Of a stretch of DNA of 64,000 bases, positions 27,004 to 35,490 are shown piece after piece. How positions within the stretch are numbered: position 1 is the stretch's first letter; each line of letters starts with the position of its first letter. The stretch spans positions 28,985 to 92,984 of the forward strand of contig PJER01000007.1 in NCBI GenBank assembly GCA_002825465.1, in the 5' to 3' direction. The notes under the pieces were generated by a model. It was not told where the DNA came from and did not search any database. It saw only the letters and a program-made list of their open reading frames with translations. Made by a program: the position numbers and the translations under genes. Origin of the DNA: Candidatus Thorarchaeota archaeon MP8T_1 (lineage in GTDB: Archaea > Asgardarchaeota > Thorarchaeia > Thorarchaeales > Thorarchaeaceae).

Positions 27004-27446
27004 TGACCTCGCGGGAGCAGATGTTTAGAGTTTTCCGATGTCCTCACTGTGGGTATACTGGGTACAGACCAGTCAGTGATCCAAATGCTGACTCTACCTG
27101 TAATCTCTGCTCCAAGACAATCTCTCCTTCTCCTGAGATGAGATATGTCACAAGTGTCGAAGATGCCCGACAGGCTATGAGTAGAATTGTCTTCGAGTTC
27201 CGAAAGCATGAGAAGTCTAAACCTCGACATGGCATCGGTGTCAAGAAACGGATTCTATACATGGTCTCCGACCTGAGTGACCTCAATCATGGTAAGGGAG
27301 TCACTAGAGGCAGGATCTTCGAGGAATGTGACGAGCTCGGAATTGACTTGGACAAAGCACGGCACTTCTTGTCTCAACTTGAAGAAGAAGGTAAGATTCT
27401 GCTGGTCAATGATTTGCTTGTCGTTGTTCCAGAGGATGAGTTCTAA
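27003..27446 (+). CDS. Zinc-ribbon winged-helix protein
   Basis: The 147 residues start with a four-cysteine zinc ribbon (C13-x2-C16 and C33-x2-C36), followed by a helical linker. A C-terminal winged-helix domain (~75-147) has its recognition region around RGRIFEECDELGIDLDKARHF and a beta wing ILLVNDLLVVV. It is likely a DNA-binding accessory factor; resemblance to MCM C-terminal winged helices is only of fold. The GTG start overlaps the RadA-like stop (TAGTG). I infer loading or regulation of the recombinase or helicase of this operon. Confidence 0.78.
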   Translation: MTSREQMFRVFRCPHCGYTGYRPVSDPNADSTCNLCSKTISPSPEMRYVTSVEDARQAMSRIVFEFRKHEKSKPRHGIGVKKRILYMVSDLSDLNHGKGVTRGRIFEECDELGIDLDKARHFLSQLEEEGKILLVNDLLVVVPEDEF

Positions 27447-27474
27447 ATTAGGCTAAACAATGGAGGAATTAAAT

Positions 27475-28095
27475 TTGGTAAGTTCAGAAAACACACAAGA
27501 TCCAATGTGGGTGGATAAGACACCGCCCAATGTGCCAAAGAGTTCGATGATAAATCTGGTCAATCTCCTTCTTAGAGAGACCAATCATCGTATTACTGTC
27601 CTTGAACGGACTGATGGTCCTGATCCGCAACTGTTCGTAGTTACGCGAGTAAATTGGAGAGACACTGATGTAACGAAACCAGTGCTCCCACAACTTCCTC
27701 GCATACTCTCGTTACTTGAAACACTGCGAGGGTCAAAGGGAGTCCCACGTGAGGTCTATCTTGATAGCACTGAAGGGATAGCAGTCTACCTTCCAAGTGG
27801 TATGAGGGTCTCTGAACTTCCTGATGATCCCAAGAAGACTGTTCGACTCCTCATGAGTATTGTAGAGGATTCACTAGAACACCTCTATTCAACGATGACA
27901 GAGGTAGAGACCTGGTTCTGGAAGGCAGCTCGTCAGAAAGGATTCAGTCCAGAGATTGTTGAAAAAATGGGCAATAAAGACCCACACTTCTCCACGAATG
28001 AGTTGATGTGGCGGTATCAACGTCTCCTTCGCAAGTACTTCTCATTGAGATTCACCATACATAGGAGCGAAGACATCCTCAGAGTGGAGGAGTAA
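27475..28095 (+). CDS. Hypothetical protein, 206 aa
   Basis: Unrecognised. A beta-rich first half and a helical second half with tryptophans (ETWFWKAARQK). The frame opens at ATG 27460, but GGAGG at 27462-27466 lies inside it and is 8 nt before TTG 27475, which I take as start. It sits between the zinc-ribbon protein and the XPD-type helicase, whose TTG follows 3 bp after its stop. No membrane segment. It may be a helicase subunit, by position only. Confidence 0.68.
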   Translation: MVSSENTQDPMWVDKTPPNVPKSSMINLVNLLLRETNHRITVLERTDGPDPQLFVVTRVNWRDTDVTKPVLPQLPRILSLLETLRGSKGVPREVYLDSTEGIAVYLPSGMRVSELPDDPKKTVRLLMSIVEDSLEHLYSTMTEVETWFWKAARQKGFSPEIVEKMGNKDPHFSTNELMWRYQRLLRKYFSLRFTIHRSEDILRVEE

Positions 28096-28098
28096 TTA

Positions 28099-30063
28099 TT
28101 GTCGACAGCCTCGATTGATTCGCTCGCATACTTTCCCTATACTCCTAGGCTGCATCAGGAACGAGCTGTCAATCTAGCTGTTGAAACATATACATCAAAC
28201 ACTGTTGGACTTCTAAGCGCTGATTGTGGAATTGGTAAGACCGTAGCAGTTCTCGCAGGTTACTTTGCTGCACGAACAAGAGACCCCTCCTCACGTCTAT
28301 TTGCTCTGACGCGAACCCACTCACAATCAAAGGTCTTTGAATCTGAGTTAGAGGTGCTCCGTGGAGTTGACCCACACCTTGCAGCAACAACTATGGTCTC
28401 CCGAGTACATGTCTGTCCAATCCGATTTGAGATGGAGAATCTAAGTTCTACAGGTTTCATGCGAGCTTGTGCAGGAATGATCCGCACAGGTCAGTGCAGT
28501 CACTATTGGAACTTGTACAAGAAGGGATCCTCCGAGGGTGGAAGAATAACTATCAGGGAAGAGGCTCACAGTGTGATAGATGATCTTCTTGATAGTGGAG
28601 TCGTCACAAGAGAACGCTCTGAGGAACGAGCTCAGGAGTTTGGTTATTGCCCTTACGAAGTCATGCGATTATGTGCTCGTAAGTCAAGGGTCATAATTGG
28701 TCCCTATGGATATCTTTTCCAGAATCGTGTTCGTGAGGCTTTACTTGGCTCTATGGGGCTTCAACTCAGCGAGATTGATATTCTGGTCGATGAAGCCCAC
28801 AACCTATCTAGCCATGTTCTAGACGCTGCAACCTCTACTTTGAGCAATGATGACCTGCGTTGGCTTCGAGAGCATAGCCAACAGGTTGTTCGCGAGACTG
28901 GTATCACTTGGATAAAGGAAGCCATTGATTTTCTCTGGGAGACCATGATGATACATCTAGACTCTATGAGGAATAAGAGTGAACGAATCCTGGACAAATG
29001 GGATGTGTATCCTAGATTTGTCAAGGAGGGAGACCTCGACCTTCTGCATGATGCTGGTCGCCCAGGGTTGAATGACCCTGAGAACGCCACTCTGGCTGAG
29101 ACCCCGCTTGACAGACTAATCGAGTTTCTATACACAGCTCAGAGAGCGTCAAAGAGTGATGGTTGGCACGTTACTATTCAGATTAAGAAGAATTGGCAAG
29201 ACGAAGGCCCAATGTCCAAATCTTCTCTCATGATTCAACCGTTGAATGCCGCTGGCTTGACTGCACCAATTCTGAGAGGTGCTCGGTCTGCAGTTTTAAT
29301 GAGCGGCACACTTCGTCCATTAGACCATTATGCTCGACTCCTGGGAGTGCCCACAGCAATCTCAGATGATCTATCAAGTCCATATCCTCGTGGAACCAGA
29401 CTTGTCTTAATTGACAAGAGGATGAACACTCGCTACAAGTTGAGGTCAGCAGATCTATGGAGGGCAATTGCAGGTCGAATCTCTGCAGTTCTAACTGCTA
29501 TGCCAGCGAATAAGAGCGCTATGATTGCATTTCCCAGCTATAAGATGATGACAGACATCATGAGCTATTCTATTGATACCGGATTTCGTGAGTCGATTGT
29601 TGAGACTAGAGGCGCATTACTTGAGGAGGTCACTGAAGCTATCAATTCTGCCCCTCATGCAATCTTCTGTGTATATGGTGGCAAATTTAGTGAAGGAATC
29701 GATCTGGTTAAAGATGGGTCAAGTATGATTGACCTTATAATTGGAATTGGCATCCCATTTAGTCCCCCCACATCATATCAACTAGCACTTCAAGACTGGT
29801 ACAACACAAAATTTGGTATGGAATCAGGATATTATTTTTCAGCTGTGATTCCTTCAATTCGCCAGGTAGCTCAGCTTGTTGGTAGACTACGGAGATCTCC
29901 TGAAGATACGGGAGTCGTTGTTTTGCTAGATAATCGCTTTCTCAAGCACTTGCTGGTCTTTGGAGATGATATAGTATCTGATGTCTGGCCTTATGATGAC
30001 ATCAATGAACTACAACAGGCAATCGAACAATTCAATGAAATACGTGGAGGTTTCTCCAAATGA
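28099..30063 (+). CDS. XPD/Rad3-like superfamily 2 DNA helicase with Fe-S cysteines
   Basis: Motifs appear in order in 654 residues: Q-like region PRLHQERAV, Walker A ADCGIGKT (41-48), four cysteines in the XPD Fe-S insert position (C106, C124, C133, C184), DEAH box VDEAHN (230-235) and motif VI QVAQLVGRLRR (~590-600). This is the DNA-opening 5'-3' helicase family of XPD, FANCJ and DinG. The cysteine spacing (17, 8 and 50 residues between them) is looser than in canonical archaeal XPD. GGAGG precedes the TTG start. Its end overlaps the next gene (ATGA). In this operon it would open DNA for the FEN1-like nuclease and RadA-like protein. Confidence 0.9.
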   Translation: MSTASIDSLAYFPYTPRLHQERAVNLAVETYTSNTVGLLSADCGIGKTVAVLAGYFAARTRDPSSRLFALTRTHSQSKVFESELEVLRGVDPHLAATTMVSRVHVCPIRFEMENLSSTGFMRACAGMIRTGQCSHYWNLYKKGSSEGGRITIREEAHSVIDDLLDSGVVTRERSEERAQEFGYCPYEVMRLCARKSRVIIGPYGYLFQNRVREALLGSMGLQLSEIDILVDEAHNLSSHVLDAATSTLSNDDLRWLREHSQQVVRETGITWIKEAIDFLWETMMIHLDSMRNKSERILDKWDVYPRFVKEGDLDLLHDAGRPGLNDPENATLAETPLDRLIEFLYTAQRASKSDGWHVTIQIKKNWQDEGPMSKSSLMIQPLNAAGLTAPILRGARSAVLMSGTLRPLDHYARLLGVPTAISDDLSSPYPRGTRLVLIDKRMNTRYKLRSADLWRAIAGRISAVLTAMPANKSAMIAFPSYKMMTDIMSYSIDTGFRESIVETRGALLEEVTEAINSAPHAIFCVYGGKFSEGIDLVKDGSSMIDLIIGIGIPFSPPTSYQLALQDWYNTKFGMESGYYFSAVIPSIRQVAQLVGRLRRSPEDTGVVVLLDNRFLKHLLVFGDDIVSDVWPYDDINELQQAIEQFNEIRGGFSK

Positions 30064-30662
30064 AATTGCATGATACACCTGAACTGAAATGGATGGTACT
30101 CATAGTCTTTGTTTGTGCTCTGCTCATCAAGTTTTACCTTTCACCAGCAAATACCCTAGAACTCGCAATCATGGGAGCTGCAGTAGGAGCTATTGTTCTA
30201 GCACTCATCTTGACTCAGTCAAATCTTCCCAAATCTAGCGTGTACTGGGATGAGAGCAGAGGTCTCGCAGCTATCTTTCATCCATGGACTGTTGAGGTCA
30301 GTTCAGCCAGACTTCTTGCGAGTGTACCAATTGGAATCGACCTGAGTCACTCAGGCAAGAAAGTTCTCCAATCAATGTATAGTCGCTTTTCAAATGAAAC
30401 AGGCGGCACCATTGTCTTCTTCATTACTCGACCAATGGGAAATCAATCGACGAAGATTGGCTTTCTCGTTCGAAGACGAGGATTGCGACTCTGGAATGGA
30501 TTCAGAACAATTGACTCACTTGCTAAGAAATTGGTCACAGATACTATGATTCTCGAGCGATCAATGCGAGCCGCATATCCCCATCTGCCTGTAGAAGAAG
30601 CAGGCTTTGATGACATTCTGAAGGCAACTGCAGGAGGTTTAGAGACCCATGCTCTCGTGTGA
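30060..30662 (+). CDS. Hypothetical membrane protein with two N-terminal helices
   Basis: Residues ~11-30 and ~35-52 form a helical hairpin; the remaining 145 residues are a soluble alpha-beta domain (VYWDESRGLAAIFHPWTVEV to the C-terminus) presumably on the cytoplasmic side. I do not recognise it. Its ATG overlaps the helicase stop, and its own end overlaps the next frame by 14 bp, so all three are translationally coupled. It is the first of four membrane proteins in an operon otherwise made of DNA enzymes. Confidence 0.7.
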   Translation: MKLHDTPELKWMVLIVFVCALLIKFYLSPANTLELAIMGAAVGAIVLALILTQSNLPKSSVYWDESRGLAAIFHPWTVEVSSARLLASVPIGIDLSHSGKKVLQSMYSRFSNETGGTIVFFITRPMGNQSTKIGFLVRRRGLRLWNGFRTIDSLAKKLVTDTMILERSMRAAYPHLPVEEAGFDDILKATAGGLETHALV

Positions 30663-30945
30663 ACAACGGACTGGAATTGAAATTCCCGATGGGGTAAAGG
30701 TTGCTGATATAATGAGGTCTCTAGAGATTGGTCACGGGTACAAATGGACTGTTCTCACAAGACTGCCATTACTCATTGCTCACGGTGCTCCAAGAAAAGA
30801 GAGTTCAATGCCTGAGATTCTCTTGACTGGTTCAAAGCCCATGGTTGTTGCAGGAGGCGATATAGCCTATATTGAGAGAATTCGAAAAATCCTGGAGATG
30901 CTAAAACGACAATCTCACAGGGTGCATTTCACACAGGAGGACTAA
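30649..30945 (+). CDS. Hypothetical small protein, 98 aa
   Basis: Unrecognised soluble protein of 98 residues. A GIEIPDGVKVADIM beginning, a TRLPLLIAHGAP strand, and a C-terminal helix rich in Arg and Lys. It overlaps the preceding membrane-protein gene by 14 bp and is followed after 2 bp by the HerA-like gene. Codon use and coupling suggest a true gene, probably an adaptor between its two membrane-associated neighbours. Confidence 0.6.
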   Translation: MLSCEQRTGIEIPDGVKVADIMRSLEIGHGYKWTVLTRLPLLIAHGAPRKESSMPEILLTGSKPMVVAGGDIAYIERIRKILEMLKRQSHRVHFTQED

Positions 30946-30947
30946 AC

Positions 30948-33299
30948 ATGGGAAAGCGGCTCATTCTTGGAACTCGACCTGAAGTTGATCCACTTCAAGA
31001 CACAATGGAATCAAAATTCTCAGTGACCTCTGATACCGATCTACGTTGGGATGAGCGAGACCAGAGAAGGCAACTAGCCCAACCCTTATTCGTTGTCGGA
31101 ATGAGCATCATATTTGGAGTATTCATTCCCATCTCATTATTGGTCACAGGTTTGGTAATTCTTTTTTGGATTCTATTAATTCCCTATCTCCGAAATGAGT
31201 TTGAAAAAAAGACTTTCACAGGTAGTCAATGGAAGATTGTTGAAGAAGCAGACACATTATGCACAATTACTGAAGACTCTCATTTCAGATGTAAAACTCC
31301 AACTGGTACTAGAACTCTTGTTAGCATGCGTCTAACACAGGCAAATTCTGTTTTACTCGGTGATGTTAGTTCGTTAGTACGAGCAATTGATCACGCAGAT
31401 GGTTTTTGTTTAACAGTAACATTGCAACCAGAAAAGATACAGCGAGTTCTCGATGAAGAACGTGTGACAGATAGAGTCGAGGAATACCTGAATTTCATCA
31501 CAAAGGGTGAGTTAGATGCCTACGTCCTGCATCGTGGTGGAATTTGGATTTCTCAAGTAAATGCAATTGGTCATGTACGAGACGAAGCAGGTGTTGATAA
31601 TTTTGACTCTGCAGTGCGTGCATCTATTCCCATGGATAAATGGAAACGTGTCAAGACAAAAGAGCTTGAAAGAAATATATATCATCTACAACTTGATGGT
31701 CATTCAGACTGGTTCTATGGCTCTGGTTCAGATTTTGCAGAGTGGTTGGTTCAGCTTCGTTCCGAACTAGCCTCAGAAGTTGGTAGTAATATTCCTGGGC
31801 AATTCCTTGCCCCTATCCGTGGAAGACCTAGTGATTATAGACTTGGAGTTACGGTAAATCCCGATACACTACAGACAGGACCTCCTGCGGGAATAGCTCA
31901 TTCAGAATTAGAGACTGGTCTATTACTCTGTGGGGGAACAGTAGATTCCAGAACACGAGTGATTTCTCTACTAACTAAGGAGCTCATCCAATCAGGGAAG
32001 AGAGTTGTCATTGTCACCAATAATGCTGACTCAATTGGATATTCACGATTAGCAGAAGGGTCAATACATCTAGAACTAGGAAAAGACCTTGTTCTTAATC
32101 CAGTCGATGCTGAAGGAATGCATCGCAGTGAATTTGTCCCATTACTTCTCGCTTCATTGGAGGCTGTTGCTGCAGCTGACCTCAGAGGAGCTGCTGATTT
32201 AGAAGCTGCAATAAGTAGAGCAGTGACTCTCGGTAATGCCACCTTAGCTGATATTCATCTTAATGATGGCCCTGATGATTCAATGTCAGGTCCTATGGAT
32301 GCTCAGAAACCACCAGAGCAGTTGCCTTCCAGTAAATCCATGACTGGAATGGAGGCAGTGAGGTCTCTCTATGAAGGTTCTGCAGCAAAGTGTTTCTATG
32401 GGACTCAGACGGTTCCAACATCTCGCCTGGTCGAACCCACTTTGAGTATCGTAAAGATTGCAATGGGATCTATGGGTCTCGATCACTTTGCATGGAATCT
32501 CATAAGCATCAAATTTGCAGGATTACGACCTGACCCTAATCTCGTGATAATTCTAGACGGTGCAGAACATGTACGAGTTAGGAATAGACGGTTTATGCAA
32601 CATGATTCATTCACTGAAAGAGTGCTGAAGAAGCTAAAAGGCCGTGGACCAATGGTTGTCGCACTTGAACATCCTGTAGATATGGCTCCAGGCGCTATCG
32701 CTGTTCTAGAGTCTTGTATCTCTCTCCGATTAAGAGAGTCTGTAGATATTAAAATTGCAGCAGATCTACTTGGTCTCAATGTCATTACGACAGGAATGCA
32801 TACAAAAGCAAGAATCTCACCTCGCGAATCTTCTTTCCTAAGAATCATGGATAATGATACAGCGTTGTTGGTTCATGATGGAACAGAGACCTGTCAACCA
32901 ATTCGTCTTGATCCCGCACCAGATCTGAATGTGGATTTTTCAACAGATGAAGAAAGCAGAAGGGTAACAGAATTGATAGAGACTGAATCCACATCAGACT
33001 ATACTGGTTCTCTATTGGATCGAGTTTCATCTGGAAGCACAAACTTGGCAATACGAGTGTTGAGACTCTTAGAACGATATGAACCTCTGACTGAAGAAGC
33101 GGTTCGTAGATTCATAATTTCAAGCGGAACTGATAATGATCCTGATGTTGAAGCGATCCTGGCGCGGCTTGAACACGCAAGTATGATTTTGAAGGGTCAT
33201 GAGGTTCACAGCGGGGTCTCTTACACTAATTATCGTATCACAATGAAAGGCAGCATGGCCTTACGGCAGACTGACCATATGGAGGGCGCTACTGTTTGA
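30948..33299 (+). CDS. Membrane-anchored, degenerate HerA/TraG-like ATPase
   Basis: The 783-residue protein has two hydrophobic helices (~46-80), a beta-rich region, then a domain laid out like FtsK-HerA or VirB4/TraG ATPases. Signs are the LLLCGGTVDSRTRVISLL segment at the P-loop position (325-342), followed by KRVVIVTNN, HLELGKDLVLNPVD (375-387) and the Walker B equivalent LVIILDGAEHV (532-542). The P-loop lacks both GK and the expected Ser/Thr (GGTVDSRT), and the DEAH-like motif is DGAEH, so ATP hydrolysis is unlikely. A winged-helix-like C-terminus (~690-783) follows. It looks like a pseudo-ATPase coupling component of a membrane DNA machine. GGAGG precedes its ATG. Confidence 0.68.
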   Translation: MGKRLILGTRPEVDPLQDTMESKFSVTSDTDLRWDERDQRRQLAQPLFVVGMSIIFGVFIPISLLVTGLVILFWILLIPYLRNEFEKKTFTGSQWKIVEEADTLCTITEDSHFRCKTPTGTRTLVSMRLTQANSVLLGDVSSLVRAIDHADGFCLTVTLQPEKIQRVLDEERVTDRVEEYLNFITKGELDAYVLHRGGIWISQVNAIGHVRDEAGVDNFDSAVRASIPMDKWKRVKTKELERNIYHLQLDGHSDWFYGSGSDFAEWLVQLRSELASEVGSNIPGQFLAPIRGRPSDYRLGVTVNPDTLQTGPPAGIAHSELETGLLLCGGTVDSRTRVISLLTKELIQSGKRVVIVTNNADSIGYSRLAEGSIHLELGKDLVLNPVDAEGMHRSEFVPLLLASLEAVAAADLRGAADLEAAISRAVTLGNATLADIHLNDGPDDSMSGPMDAQKPPEQLPSSKSMTGMEAVRSLYEGSAAKCFYGTQTVPTSRLVEPTLSIVKIAMGSMGLDHFAWNLISIKFAGLRPDPNLVIILDGAEHVRVRNRRFMQHDSFTERVLKKLKGRGPMVVALEHPVDMAPGAIAVLESCISLRLRESVDIKIAADLLGLNVITTGMHTKARISPRESSFLRIMDNDTALLVHDGTETCQPIRLDPAPDLNVDFSTDEESRRVTELIETESTSDYTGSLLDRVSSGSTNLAIRVLRLLERYEPLTEEAVRRFIISSGTDNDPDVEAILARLEHASMILKGHEVHSGVSYTNYRITMKGSMALRQTDHMEGATV

Positions 33300-35488
33300 C
33301 CATGACAACCGATGTATCAACTCAAGTGACTCGCCTTCTTAACCAAGCTGGAATGCGGCCTCGTGGTGTTCAGAGTGACTCAATATCGAAAGGTCTCTTA
33401 GATGGTCAAAGCATTATGGTTTCCTCGCCGACTGGATCAGGAAAGACCTTGGTTGGGGAGATGGCATTGCTCAGAGCTGTGGCATCTGAAAAGAAAGGTC
33501 TCTTTCTCGTTCCCCTTAGAGCATTGGCTGTTCAGGTATTCAAAACAATGAAGGAGCGATATGAACACCTAGGTGTCATAATCGGTTTAAGCACTGGTGA
33601 TTACCAGAATAGCGGAGACGAACTATCCAAATTTGACATTATTGTGACCACATACGAAAGAGCGGACTCCCTTCTAAGAAGAAGAAGCAGCTGGCTATCA
33701 GACCTTGGAACTGTAGTTATAGATGAGATTCAGACCCTTTCTGATATTGGACGTGGGGCACGTCTTGAGAGCCTCATCATTCGATTACGAAGTTCGATTG
33801 AGGACTTGCAGATTGTGGCTCTCTCTGCAACAACAGGATTCCCTGACGAGTTAGCTGAATGGCTTGGTTGTAAGCTGGTCGAGTCAGATGAGCGTCCAGT
33901 TCCTCTCGTACACAAGGTGGTGACCAGTAGTAATCGAGCTCAGAGCCTTCGTAAGCTTGTCATGACGACAGTACAGGGGAATGGACAGGCAATCGTCTTT
34001 CACAGGACTCGACGAGAAGCAGAAGCACAGGCACGCAGACTAGCAGAGGATGTTGGTAGACAATTTACATCTGAAGAGAAAAAGAATCTCGATCAGGACT
34101 TGGGTTCTGTGGAAAACTGGAATGTTGTCCTCCCACAAGACCTAAGGACTCTACTACACAATGGGATTGCCTATCATCATGCTGGATTGAGTTACAACTC
34201 ACGTCGAACTGTCGAGCGGCTATTCAGGCAGGGAGAAATCAAAGTAATATGTGCGACAACAACCCTTGCAGCAGGAATGGATTTACCAGCTCGAACAGTC
34301 GTTCTCTCAAATTTCAAGTCACCAGCTGATTATCGACAACTTCTCTCTGCAAACTCTGTTCATCAGATGCTAGGTAGAGCAGGACGACCATCTCATGATA
34401 AGATTGGCTTTGGTGTGATCCTTGCTGGTAGTACTGGAGAAACTGAAGAAGCTAAACGTCGATATTTCGAGACTCAGATTGATGAGAAAGGAAAGGAGAC
34501 CCTGATTCCCAAATACGACCGCATCAATAGCACCCTTGGACAGGCTGGGTCTCTTGCTGAGCAATTACTAGTTGTACTTGATATGCTTGGCACAGCAAGC
34601 ATCGAAGAGATTGAGGAAGGAATCTTTGGCAATTCATTTCTTATTCATTGTGCAATACGTGATTCTAAATCTCCCATGCGAGTTCTTCAATTAGGTGAGA
34701 TCTCTGCAAAGATTGTAATTGAACGACACGCCCTTCCTGAAACCGTTCAAGCTGCTCGCAGAAATGTCCTAGGAAAGACAATCCTTAGAGAGAAGAATGA
34801 GACTGTGATTGGAGGGATTGTTAGCGGTCTCGACGGTGGACAATGTACTTGCAGATTTTCCGCAAGACTCTCTGTAAATGGTACAGTAGAGGGACCAATG
34901 TGCTCATGTGGCACTCCAGTAGATGATGATGGAATTCTATGTCATCACCTAGTTGCATTGGGTATGGCTGCTGCTACCGAACTTGGGAACATGGCAGATT
35001 ATGTGATTCCGCTCTCGCTCTCAGAATCAAGTCCTTTAGGTTTACTCATACGTCTTGGACTTGTTGAGGGGGCTAATGAGGGGAAGCTGAGACCCACAAA
35101 ATTAGGTCGTGCAGCAAACAGATTGTATCTGAGTATTCCTACTATACGTGAGATTCTTGCATTACTACCAACGACAAATAGCAGTACTGAATTACTCTGG
35201 CTGCTGCGTCATGTTGTGGCAATCGAGAGCGGCACATCAGTTGATGAATCATTTGACAATTTGATTGGTTCTCTTATTACAACCAATATCTCAGTGAGTG
35301 ACCTTGCAAATCAGTTCGGTCTCTCAATCGGAGATATCTATGGATTAGTAGATACATCGAGGTGGCTTTTGCGGTCAATCTCTGTGCTATCTGAACTGGG
35401 AGGATTAGCAAGGACTTTCGAACTCTCTCAAAGACTTGCTGATGTATTAGATAAGCGATTTGATAGTAATGACGAGGAGGATGACTAA
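33296..35488 (+). CDS. Ski2/Hel308-like helicase with SWIM-type zinc finger
   Basis: Motifs over 730 residues: Q-region RPRGVQSDSI, Walker A SPTGSGKT (44-51), DEIQ (143-146, variant of DExH), LSATT (176-180), HHAGL (294-298), TTTLAAGMDLP (321-331) and QMLGRAGRP (357-365). After a winged-helix-like region comes a zinc-finger insert (residues 517-551) with CTC, then CSCG, then CHH, of the SWIM CxCx(n)CxH type. Hel308 relatives unwind stalled forks 3'-5'; the SWIM insert is unusual in that family. The TTG at 33296 overlaps the previous stop; an ATG at 33302 is an alternative, and GGAGGG lies upstream. It acts with XPD-like and FEN1-like proteins of the operon. Confidence 0.88.
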   Translation: MTMTTDVSTQVTRLLNQAGMRPRGVQSDSISKGLLDGQSIMVSSPTGSGKTLVGEMALLRAVASEKKGLFLVPLRALAVQVFKTMKERYEHLGVIIGLSTGDYQNSGDELSKFDIIVTTYERADSLLRRRSSWLSDLGTVVIDEIQTLSDIGRGARLESLIIRLRSSIEDLQIVALSATTGFPDELAEWLGCKLVESDERPVPLVHKVVTSSNRAQSLRKLVMTTVQGNGQAIVFHRTRREAEAQARRLAEDVGRQFTSEEKKNLDQDLGSVENWNVVLPQDLRTLLHNGIAYHHAGLSYNSRRTVERLFRQGEIKVICATTTLAAGMDLPARTVVLSNFKSPADYRQLLSANSVHQMLGRAGRPSHDKIGFGVILAGSTGETEEAKRRYFETQIDEKGKETLIPKYDRINSTLGQAGSLAEQLLVVLDMLGTASIEEIEEGIFGNSFLIHCAIRDSKSPMRVLQLGEISAKIVIERHALPETVQAARRNVLGKTILREKNETVIGGIVSGLDGGQCTCRFSARLSVNGTVEGPMCSCGTPVDDDGILCHHLVALGMAAATELGNMADYVIPLSLSESSPLGLLIRLGLVEGANEGKLRPTKLGRAANRLYLSIPTIREILALLPTTNSSTELLWLLRHVVAIESGTSVDESFDNLIGSLITTNISVSDLANQFGLSIGDIYGLVDTSRWLLRSISVLSELGGLARTFELSQRLADVLDKRFDSNDEEDD

Positions 35489-35490
35489 TA

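Noticed and set aside
26640..27230. 196-codon minus-strand serine-rich frame
   Set aside because: Antisense to the acidic tail of the RadA-like gene; poly-Ser arises from complementary Glu/Asp codons.
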